A DNA stretch of 64,000 nucleotides from Bacteroidales bacterium (GTDB lineage Bacteria; Bacteroidota; Bacteroidia; Bacteroidales; Lentimicrobiaceae), in the NCBI GenBank assembly GCA_016705005.1, contig JADIZB010000011.1, positions 24,895 through 88,894 on the forward strand, read 5' to 3'. The notes beneath the pieces are model-generated. The model had not been told where the DNA came from. It saw nothing but the letters and a program-made list of their open reading frames with translations, and made no database searches. Of this stretch, positions 9,319 to 16,398 are shown in pieces; the stretch's first letter is position 1, and the number at the start of each line of letters is the position of its first letter. Both the position numbers and the translations under genes were made by a program.

Positions 9319-9577
9319 TTTCGGATTTCTGATTGATGATTTCGGATTGGTATCCGATAAATTAGCTGATTAGCAAACCAGCCTGCCGGCTGGCAGGTTA
9401 GCCGGTTAGCTGATTGTTAGTCTGGGTGTTCCGTTTTAAGATTCCATTAGCAAATTAGCAGATTAGCTGATTGTTAATCCGGGTATTTCATTTCAGGATT
9501 CAATTATCCTATATACTTACAATCTGCATTTAATGAATCTGCAAATTGGCTAATCTGCTAATCCGCTAATCCGCTCT
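9319..9577. repeat. word-repeat island between arsM and acr3, with GC palindrome and 57-bp imperfect duplication
   Basis: The spacer is built of short fuzzy tandem words. GATTTCGGATT-type words (9319-9346) come first, then TTAGCTGAT/TAGCAAAT/TAGCAGAT words of 8 bp (9360-9473). At the other end, in inverted orientation, are CTAATCTG/CTAATCCG words (9547-9574) that stop 3 nt from the arsM stop codon. A palindrome CCAGCCTGCCGGCTGG...CAGG sits at 9378-9397 inside the words. A segment beginning TTAGCTGATTGTTA occurs at 9406 and again at 9463, an imperfect duplication with 57-bp period. No coding sequence was found. Confidence 0.8.
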
Positions 9578-10420
9578 TCAACAACTGCAACCGCATCCGC
9601 AACCATTGGATTCCATTGGCTTTTCAGCATAAACAGTAATGCTGTAGATCCCGGTACCTGACTGCCTGAATGTTGAGAGGTCAGCCTCACTTATGTAATT
9701 CAGCAGGATGTCGTCAGGAACTGAGATGACTTTTTCCTTTTGAATTTTAATGTTTTCAAGACCACATTGTTGCATGATCTGAAGATATTCATCCTTTTGA
9801 ACTGCTCCTGAAACACAACCCGCGTACATTTCAGCTGTTGTTTTCAGGACTTCAGGCAGTTCTCCCTTCAGCACCACATCGGAAACCGAAAGATGCCCGC
9901 CCGGTTTCAGGACCCTGTATATTTCGCTGAAGGCCTTCACTTTATCCGGAACCAGATTAAGTACACAATTGCTTATGATTACATCTGCTTTGGCAGCAGT
10001 CACCGGAAGTTTTTCAATATCTCCGAACCGGAATTCAACATTATTGAACCCCAGTTTTTCTGCATTCTCCCTGGCTTTGTCAATCATGGCCTGTGTAAAA
10101 TCGATGCCGATTACTTTACCCTTTTCACCGGTTAATGACCTGGCAACAAAACAATCGTTCCCGGCACCTGAGCCCAGATCAATAACTGTATCGCCGGCCT
10201 TTATCTGGGCAAATTCTGTCGGGATACCGCAACCAAGGCCGAGGTCAGCATCCGGATGATATCCCTCAAGATTTTCATAGTTCTCGCTGAATATGGTGTA
10301 ATCAACATCCCCGCAGCAACCCGTTGCGCCGCAACAGGAAGACTCATTGACCGAGCGGCTCTGTTCTGCAATTTCGCTGTATTTCTCTTTTACAATCTGC
10401 CTGAGTTGGTTTTGATCCAT
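9578..10420 (-). CDS. arsM: arsenite S-adenosylmethionine methyltransferase
   Basis: The 280-aa protein methylates As(III) to mono-, di- and trimethyl arsenicals using SAM. The N-terminal CCGATGCCG cluster precedes the class I fold. It has the ArsM signature NLEGYHPDADLGLGCGIPTEFA, the SAM motif DTVIDLGSGAGNDCFVA, GIDFTQAMIDKA, ISNCVLNLVPDK (conserved arsenic-binding Cys) and a later YAGCVSGA (second conserved Cys). The C-terminus ends NGCGCGCSC, an extra thiol-rich tail. It lies 75 bp after arsC in the same direction. Confidence 0.95.
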   Translation of the reverse strand: MDQNQLRQIVKEKYSEIAEQSRSVNESSCCGATGCCGDVDYTIFSENYENLEGYHPDADLGLGCGIPTEFAQIKAGDTVIDLGSGAGNDCFVARSLTGEKGKVIGIDFTQAMIDKARENAEKLGFNNVEFRFGDIEKLPVTAAKADVIISNCVLNLVPDKVKAFSEIYRVLKPGGHLSVSDVVLKGELPEVLKTTAEMYAGCVSGAVQKDEYLQIMQQCGLENIKIQKEKVISVPDDILLNYISEADLSTFRQSGTGIYSITVYAEKPMESNGCGCGCSC

Positions 10421-10495
10421 GGCTATTTTAGTTTTGGTTGTTTAATCGTCTTACAATGTTTATAATCAATGCTTTAAATACCATTCCCTTGGGGC

Positions 10496-10918
10496 TTACA
10501 TTTTTGAAATTTTGCTCAGATAAAACTTGTGGAAAGCTTCCCTGATTTCATCACGTACCCGGATAAATTCGCCCTGAATAAACTCAGGTGTACCAATAGC
10601 GTGTGACGGATCATCGAAACCAATATGTAACCGTTTCTTAACCTTACCTAAAAAAGCCGGACAAGATTCATTGGCTCCCCCGCAAACCGTAATAACATAA
10701 TCCCATTCCTCGTTAAGATAAAGATCCACGGAATCAGAAGTATGGTGGCTGATATCGATGCCGGTTTCAAGCATTACTTCCACTGCTTTGGAATTGAGTT
10801 TGCCCGAAGCTTCGGTTCCGGCTGACCGGACAGTAAGGTTTGGGTCAAAAGATTGCAGAAAGCCATGGGCCATCTGGGAGCGGCAGGAATTGCCGGTACA
10901 AAGAATTAAAATTTTCAT
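10496..10918 (-). CDS. arsC: arsenate reductase, low-molecular-weight phosphatase type (thioredoxin-coupled)
   Basis: The 140-aa enzyme reduces As(V) to As(III). The P-loop CTGNSCRSQMAHGF at the N-terminus has the catalytic CX5R. Later residues include TVCGGANESCPAFLG, which supplies the redox cysteine pair of thioredoxin-linked ArsC, and FDDPSHAIGTPE, the general-acid Asp-Pro region. I chose the ATG at 10918 because the protein family starts MKILILCTGNSC; the open frame extends 27 codons further upstream but that part falls in repeat DNA. It is the second gene of the operon. Confidence 0.94.
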   Translation of the reverse strand: MKILILCTGNSCRSQMAHGFLQSFDPNLTVRSAGTEASGKLNSKAVEVMLETGIDISHHTSDSVDLYLNEEWDYVITVCGGANESCPAFLGKVKKRLHIGFDDPSHAIGTPEFIQGEFIRVRDEIREAFHKFYLSKISKM

Positions 10919-10937
10919 ATCAAAGTGTTTTTCTTCA

Positions 10938-11130
10938 CGCAAAGACGCTAAGACGCAAGGAATCGCAAGCTTTTTTAAATAAATATTGCTTCTCATCAAA
11001 TGTCCGGCAAATGCTCATTTCACCCTAAGTCGGGGTGAATCGCAAAGAATTTTACAATCATTCAGGCTACCAGAAAAGCCCGGCAATTTATGATAGACTT
11101 AAAACCTTTGCGTCATTGCGTCCTTGCGTG
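10938..11130. repeat. inverted word repeats (CGCAAAGA family) in the arsR-arsC spacer
   Basis: The tract CGCAAAGA-CGCTAAGA-CGCAAGGA (10938-10969, period 8 bp) is mirrored by TTGCGTCATTGCGTCCTTGCG at 11107-11130. The two can pair and enclose a 137-bp core with no visible gene. Together they occupy most of the 256 bp between arsR and arsC. On the operon transcript they would form a long imperfect hairpin just upstream of arsC. Confidence 0.75.
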
Positions 11131-11174
11131 ATTCTTATTTTCATTGATTAAACATTGCTCATTCAACCGGGTTA

Positions 11175-11606
11175 TCAGAAAAAGAAGATATCATGGCTTT
11201 TATTCTGCGGCTCTTCCCTGACTGCAATTTCCCTGATCATCTTTTCAGGCAGGGCAGTAACCGTTTTTGGCCCGGCGCTGGTTTCACAGCTGATATCTGC
11301 ATTTTTTATGGGCTCAAAGAAATTGCCGAACAGCTCAAGAAACCTGTCAATCTCAGTCGAACAGAGGCAATAGTTGATCTTCAGTCCTTCAATATTACCA
11401 TGAATCAGACCTGTATCGCGCAACTCTTTCAGATGCTGCGAAACGGTACTGCGACTCAGGGGAAGGTTATCAGAGATATCCCCTGATATGCATGTTTTGG
11501 TTTCAGCCAGGTACTGAAGAATGGCCAACCTTGCCGGATGAGAAATCACCCTCGCAAACCGGGCAATCTCCTTCTGGGTTTCTGTGAAATTTTCAGATTT
11601 ATTCAT
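11175..11606 (-). CDS. arsR: ArsR family arsenic-responsive repressor
   Basis: The 143-aa protein has a winged helix-turn-helix at about residues 10-95: RFARVISHPARLAILQYL, then the recognition helix region LSRSTVSQHLKELRDTGLI. A cysteine in TKTCISGDIS lies near the usual sensing position, and another is in the tail. It should dissociate from DNA when As(III) binds. It is the first gene of arsR-arsC-arsM-acr3, and a clear palindromic operator lies 9 bp before its start codon, so it is expected to be autoregulated. The C-terminal ~45 residues extend beyond the minimal ArsR fold and are not recognised. Confidence 0.93.
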   Translation of the reverse strand: MNKSENFTETQKEIARFARVISHPARLAILQYLAETKTCISGDISDNLPLSRSTVSQHLKELRDTGLIHGNIEGLKINYCLCSTEIDRFLELFGNFFEPIKNADISCETSAGPKTVTALPEKMIREIAVREEPQNKSHDIFFF

Positions 11607-11614
11607 ATCTTATT

Positions 11615-11655
11615 TTTAATGTCGCAAACATACGACATTAAACTGAATAAAGCAA
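11615..11655 (-). promoter_or_regulatory. ars operon promoter embedded in a perfect ArsR operator palindrome
   Basis: The palindrome TTAATGTCG-N8-CGACATTAA occupies 11616-11641 (one more matching base on each side). On the minus strand the 8-bp spacer is exactly TATGTTTG (fwd 11625-11632), a consensus Bacteroidetes -7 element. A TTG lies 20 bp upstream of it (fwd CAA at 11653-11655), the expected -33 position. A repressor bound to the arms would therefore cover the -7 element directly. Seen in sequence; the regulator assignment is inferred from adjacency. Confidence 0.85.
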
Positions 11656-12182
11656 TAGACTTGAATATTTTTTTTAGTTGGCAACGAATAGCCGCTTTTC
11701 TTAACCGGTTAACTTAAATATCTGAATGGAGGTTTAATCACCTGCAAAAGAAGAAATGAAACAAAACTTAAGGGAGTTTTTATTAGGTAATGTTGGGATC
11801 AGATTCCGGATCAGTCACAGAATCCTCAATCATACATCCGGAATGTATTGCAGATTATGATGATCTGATTGCTAAATATACGAGTGCCTGATACAATGAG
11901 TGCCGATATAAATAAACCACCGACTATTGCACTTGCGGTTGCCAGGCCCTCGAAGTTGGTGGTGCGAAGCAAGGATAGAAGGTCTGTTGAAACAATGCTC
12001 ATTAAAAAAGGGTAGGCATTTTCAGGCGGGGACATCACACCAGGATATCGAATGCAGTTAGAACCCGAAAAACCGGATTATAATTCACTGATTATCAAAA
12101 TGTGATAGTGATTAGTAGAATACGGGATCATACCAAACAGAAACGCTGATCACTTCATCGGTGTTTCTGTGTCACCTTCAGA
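11656..12182. other. intergenic region, no supported gene
   Basis: 527 bp separate the ars promoter from the MauE-like gene. A 70-codon minus-strand open frame (11826-12038) contains a hydrophobic segment (ASAIVGGLFISALIVSG). It has no recognised family, no convincing start region and no partner, so it is either a remnant or chance. Confidence 0.4.
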
Positions 12183-13082
12183 CTATTCCTTAATAAAATT
12201 AATTATTTCAGAATCCTTCATATCCCGGTATCCGTATCTCCCTTTTACAACTCCGTCTTCCAGAAGTACGATCAACGGCATTTCTCCATTTGTAATTCGC
12301 AAAAATCTTTTTGGGGGAAGAAATGAATATTGAAAAACAGTTGAATGGGTTTCTTTGAAAAACCTGCCGATGGAGCTCTCAGAACCACTGAAAATATATT
12401 TGACAGCATCGGCATTTTCTGCTTTCTTAGCCATTACCGTAACTTTCCTTGCAGCAAGTTTACAAAACCGGCAACCGGTACTAAAGAAGCACAAAATTTT
12501 CCTGCCTTTTTGATAATCTTTCTGTTCCCTCAAATACTCATTTAACAATAAATCATTATATGAGACACTCTTTGAATACTTATCGTAAAAGAAAGAATCC
12601 GGAGGAGTAATTGTAATTGGCAATGATATACTTAATACCAGTAAAGATACCAGCACTATGTTATCAAATCTGAATCTGAATACAATACTCTTTTTGGAGT
12701 ATAAAAGCAAAACAATTAAAAGTCCGTTCTTCATTAATGAGAAACCATGCGACATTTCAGTTTCACCAAAACAGTGACAATGCTCGTTTTTACCTCCAAG
12801 TATAAGACTCACAATGAAAGCGCTGAACATTAACAGCATCAATACAGAAGCCAACACAACCTGCTTCTGGTATTTACCAAAAATGAGCAAAAGTCCGGTA
12901 AGTAACTCGAAAGAGATAATGAGCCGTGCCAGAAAAAAAGCCAGGTTGAGATTCAACAAGCCAAAACTGTAAACATAGATCTCAAAAGAATCAATAGAGA
13001 CTAATTTCGCAATGGCACTGATTATTAAAATCAGGCCAACCATGATTCTTATAAATGATTTTAGCGTGTTCTCAGCCAACAT
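12183..13082 (-). CDS. MauE/DoxX-like membrane protein with C-terminal thioredoxin-like domain
   Basis: The 299-aa protein has four or five N-terminal membrane helices (about residues 10-165) with the MauE-type motif HCHCFGE in a loop at about residue 103, as in methylamine-utilisation MauE and DoxX relatives. A periplasmic domain follows, with a thioredoxin-like CxxC, FFSTGCRFCKLA, and a conserved-looking cis-Pro region NGEMPLIVLLEDG. Such fusions in Bacteroidota probably pass electrons for periplasmic thiol reduction or disulfide formation; no substrate is evident. A 58-aa Cys-rich lipoprotein gene lies upstream, separated by a strong stem-loop. Confidence 0.72.
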   Translation of the reverse strand: MLAENTLKSFIRIMVGLILIISAIAKLVSIDSFEIYVYSFGLLNLNLAFFLARLIISFELLTGLLLIFGKYQKQVVLASVLMLLMFSAFIVSLILGGKNEHCHCFGETEMSHGFSLMKNGLLIVLLLYSKKSIVFRFRFDNIVLVSLLVLSISLPITITPPDSFFYDKYSKSVSYNDLLLNEYLREQKDYQKGRKILCFFSTGCRFCKLAARKVTVMAKKAENADAVKYIFSGSESSIGRFFKETHSTVFQYSFLPPKRFLRITNGEMPLIVLLEDGVVKGRYGYRDMKDSEIINFIKE

Positions 13083-13120
13083 GCAACTGAATTGAAACCA
13101 TGCGACAAGTGTGAATTGAA

Positions 13121-13158
13121 CAAAAAGTGAAGCTGCATATCTGCAGCTTCACTTTTTG
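13121..13158 (-). terminator. stem-loop between lipoprotein gene and MauE-like gene
   Basis: A perfect 16-bp stem (AAAAAGTGAAGCTGCA and complement) has a 3-nt loop and begins 1 nt after the lipoprotein stop codon. It ends in TTTTTG on either strand. It could terminate most transcripts after the short gene while letting some continue into the MauE-like gene 38 nt further on. Confidence 0.8.
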
Positions 13159-13159
13159 T

Positions 13160-13336
13160 TTACTCTTCCGTGCAGTCACCCATCATAGGTTCTAAATCGC
13201 TGCACTCTTCTGTTGGACCAATATCAATCCCTGTTGTAACACGCCCTGACATATCCACACATTTACATGTTCTTTTTGTACAACCAACCAATCCAACCAG
13301 CACCAACATTGCAAAAATAAATAGCCTGTACTTCAT
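13160..13336 (-). CDS. 58-aa Cys-rich lipoprotein
   Basis: A short gene with ATG at 13336 and TAA at 13160-13162. The product is MKYRLFIFAMLVLVG then LVGC, a clear lipobox (Cys19), followed by TKRTCKCVDMSG and two later cysteines, EECSDLEPMMGDC. The mature peptide of 40 residues would be lipid-anchored and has four cysteines besides the lipidated one, in a C-x-C pattern. I do not recognise the family. Its position directly before the MauE/thioredoxin-like gene suggests it could be that protein's redox substrate or partner (inference). Confidence 0.7.
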   Translation of the reverse strand: MKYRLFIFAMLVLVGLVGCTKRTCKCVDMSGRVTTGIDIGPTEECSDLEPMMGDCTEE

Positions 13337-14150
13337 CTTTGATATTTTATAAAACGCCTACTCTGTTTGGTTTTCGGCTACCCCAATAATACTATACAAT
13401 GGTGCATTACGCACATAGATATTACCACATTAAGCATCAATTGAAATGTAATCCTCCGCTATAAGTATAATGATACATACCTGAGTCAGAAATCTTCCTG
13501 AAACAATCGTTAACCTCGTTGTCGCAACCAGAAAAAAACAACCCGGTTCAAATATAAAACAACTTTTTAAAGATACCTATTTCGCCAAACTTTTTTTAAG
13601 AGTCGATGAAAATCATACGTTTCGAATTACTTCACCATTCTAATGGATTATATGTCAGGATATTAAGGATATTTGCGTTTGGATCTGACGGCATCAAATT
13701 CAATGGGAAACTCCCTTAAAGAAGCAGTTTCCGGAATGATTCATCAGCCATATCTGCTTATCATTACTGCGCCTTAGAAAGGTCAGGGCCATTGTTATCA
13801 TCAGAATTTTCCTGTTTTAAGAATTATCTGAATGAATTGAGTCATTGATTGCTTTAAAACTGTTCCAAATTCCATTGTAGGATCTTTCGTACCGTTGCAG
13901 AAAATAAACCAGTGACTCAATGCAGTTCGCCGGAAAGTTTTACCACTGCAACTGATTTTCGGATATTGGGGTTTCTATTCCTGATTTAAAATTTTCTGTT
14001 ATTCGTCATTTAGCATCCATACGGCTAATTATTGTTCAGACAAAAAGATATATTTTTACTATATACATATCCATCAGGAAATCACCAGATGTATTTCTTT
14101 TTATATCCAACCAATTGTTAATGTGAAATTTAACTTTAAAGTGAAGTTCT
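13337..14150. other. AT-rich intergenic region, no gene seen
   Basis: 814 bp with stop codons in all frames and no hairpin or repeat of note. It must hold the divergent promoters of the lipoprotein/MauE pair and of the first beta-helix gene. No consensus TTG/TAnnTTTG pair was found with confidence. Confidence 0.5.
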
Positions 14151-16172
14151 ATGAAAAAGGCATCATTTCTGTTGTTCATCAGTGTCTTGGCAGTGTTCCG
14201 ACTTTCCGCAACCGATGTTAGCGGCCCCATTACTTCAAATACGCTGTGGACGGTTGCCAATAGTCCTTATGTAGTTACCGGAAATATTCTGGTCATGGAG
14301 GGGGTGACACTTACCATACAGCCCGGGGTTGAAGTCAGGTTTGATGCCTCAAAAGCATTACAGGTTAACGGAACACTGATTGCAAAGGGCACTGCTGCCG
14401 ATTCGATCCGGTTTACTTCAAACACCACGCAAACACCAGGGGCATGGGGAAACATCTATTTCCCCAACAGCTCTGCAGATGTTGTTTTTGATGACGCCGG
14501 AAATTACCTGAGCGGATCTATAATGGAATACTGTATTGTTGAATATGGTGGAAACATCGGGGGAACAAGTGCCAATATGCTCAGGTTGGATGACGCCTTG
14601 CCCGGTATCCGGAACTGCGCAATAAAAAATGCAGCAAACGCCGGAATCGGGATCCATTATCCACATTATGATACACTAAATTACAATCTCAGCAACAACT
14701 GCTTCAGGCATTGTAAGTTGGGTATTACGGCACTTAGCTATTTGAGTTGGATATCCATCACCAACAGTTCGTTTATTCAGAATGAATGCGGAATAGCCGC
14801 AAACGCTCCCATGAAGATCGACAACAATCTGTTTTCCGGAAACTCACAGGCACTGTCCATGGATTCTCGCTCAGTTATCACAAATAACGAGTTTTCGGAT
14901 AATGAAACCATGAACCCGGGCAGCGGTAATTTCATTATCTCAGTCAGATATGAGGTTGATTTCACCAATAACCTATGCCAGCGCAATGGCTCAGATTTAC
15001 TTTACTGCTTTCTTATGGATGGGATGGGTATAATCAAATCAAATGTATTCACCGACAATGTCTGCACCTCAACCTCCGGTTCTCTGATTTCTGTGTTTAA
15101 TGATAATGACAATGGCTATTGTCCTGTATTTATCGAGAATAACATAATAACAAACAATAGTCAGTTCAAGCCCCTGGAAGTCCGGCTTGCCATGAATGTT
15201 GAGGCTACCTTTACATCGAATGTAATCACCAACAACTATACATCGGATGATTTGCTTAATGTTAATAATTTATTTACCGGAGCTTTGGATACTGCATTAA
15301 CTACCTTCAGGAATAATATTATTACACAAAACTTCAGCACATCCGATGTATTAACTACCTTCAGGGGAAAAATTGCCCTGAATCAGAACAGTTTTTACAA
15401 CAACGGCCCATCAGCCTATTTACTGAAGAACAACAATACCCCAACTTTTCAGCCTTATCTGGATGTTGGCAATAATTACTGGGGTATTGAAACCACTGAA
15501 GAATTAAGTGAAGCCATTCTCGATTTCTTTGATGATGCCAACCTGGGTATTACCCTATACGACAGTATGCTGCTTGCCCCTCCGGCATCAAACCCTGTAT
15601 TGCCACCTGCCAATGTTGTAAAAACCGATCCGGGAAACAACGGGGTACAATTGAGCTGGTTGCCTAACCCTGAGGCCGATATCCAGGGGTACAATGTATA
15701 TTGGGGGAAATACGCCGGCTATACCTTTGAACACATGGCAGATGCAGGGCTCAATACAAGCTATATCATTGACGGCGCTTCGGTGGATGATACGATTGCC
15801 GTAACCGCTTACGACAACGACTACATTCCCGGAAAGGCAAGGACAAACTGGCTGAACGAAAATATGCTCAACGGGCACGAAAGCGCCTATTCGTTCGAGT
15901 TGCATTTCCCCCTTGGGATGAATGAAATCAAAGATCCAGAGGACATCAGCATTTATCCTGTTCCTGCCAGGGAGAAAATCACGGTTGAACTGAAAAACCT
16001 GCATGATTATAACCAGCTCAGCATCGTTAACCTGCAGGGAAGAACACTAAAAACCCTACCACTCACAAAACTACAAACCGAAGTTGACATGAAGGATTAT
16101 GCAAGCGGGATGTATTTTGTCAGGCTCAGTGGTACGAAAGGAATGATGGTTAAGAAATTTATCAGGAAGTAA
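14151..16172 (+). CDS. T9SS-secreted right-handed beta-helix protein, copy 1
   Basis: The 673-aa protein has a signal peptide (KKASFLLFISVLAVFRLSA). A long parallel beta-helix region (about residues 20-480) is rich in N-x-F/N-x-I turns such as ITNNEFSDN and FTNNLCQRNGSD. A fibronectin type III-like segment with QLSWLPNPEADIQGYNVYWG lies at about 500-590, and a C-terminal type A sorting domain at about 600-673 with ISIYPVPAREKITVEL and GMYFVRLSGTKGMMVKKFIRK. It is exported through the Sec and T9SS pathways to the cell surface or medium. Beta-helices of this kind often bind or cleave polysaccharides, but no catalytic residues are recognised. It is a tandem paralogue of the next gene. Confidence 0.85.
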   Translation: MKKASFLLFISVLAVFRLSATDVSGPITSNTLWTVANSPYVVTGNILVMEGVTLTIQPGVEVRFDASKALQVNGTLIAKGTAADSIRFTSNTTQTPGAWGNIYFPNSSADVVFDDAGNYLSGSIMEYCIVEYGGNIGGTSANMLRLDDALPGIRNCAIKNAANAGIGIHYPHYDTLNYNLSNNCFRHCKLGITALSYLSWISITNSSFIQNECGIAANAPMKIDNNLFSGNSQALSMDSRSVITNNEFSDNETMNPGSGNFIISVRYEVDFTNNLCQRNGSDLLYCFLMDGMGIIKSNVFTDNVCTSTSGSLISVFNDNDNGYCPVFIENNIITNNSQFKPLEVRLAMNVEATFTSNVITNNYTSDDLLNVNNLFTGALDTALTTFRNNIITQNFSTSDVLTTFRGKIALNQNSFYNNGPSAYLLKNNNTPTFQPYLDVGNNYWGIETTEELSEAILDFFDDANLGITLYDSMLLAPPASNPVLPPANVVKTDPGNNGVQLSWLPNPEADIQGYNVYWGKYAGYTFEHMADAGLNTSYIIDGASVDDTIAVTAYDNDYIPGKARTNWLNENMLNGHESAYSFELHFPLGMNEIKDPEDISIYPVPAREKITVELKNLHDYNQLSIVNLQGRTLKTLPLTKLQTEVDMKDYASGMYFVRLSGTKGMMVKKFIRK

Positions 16173-16398
16173 ATCTTCGGTTAGAATAAACTTCCGGTGA
16201 ACGAAAGATTGCTTTAAGTTATAGTTTTACTATTGTAACCCGGCAGATTAAGAGACTCATTAAAGGCTCGATTTAATGAATCTACCCCTATAGGATGCAA
16301 TGTCTTTCGTAAATGATTTTATTCGTACTATTGTATACTAATCTGAATATCATGGATTGTTCATTTTAGATCAAAACTTATATTTTAAAACAGGAACA

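Noticed and set aside
11826..12038. 70-codon minus-strand frame with a hydrophobic segment
   Set aside because: No family recognised, no ribosome site seen, isolated in a long non-coding stretch; could be a remnant but cannot be supported.
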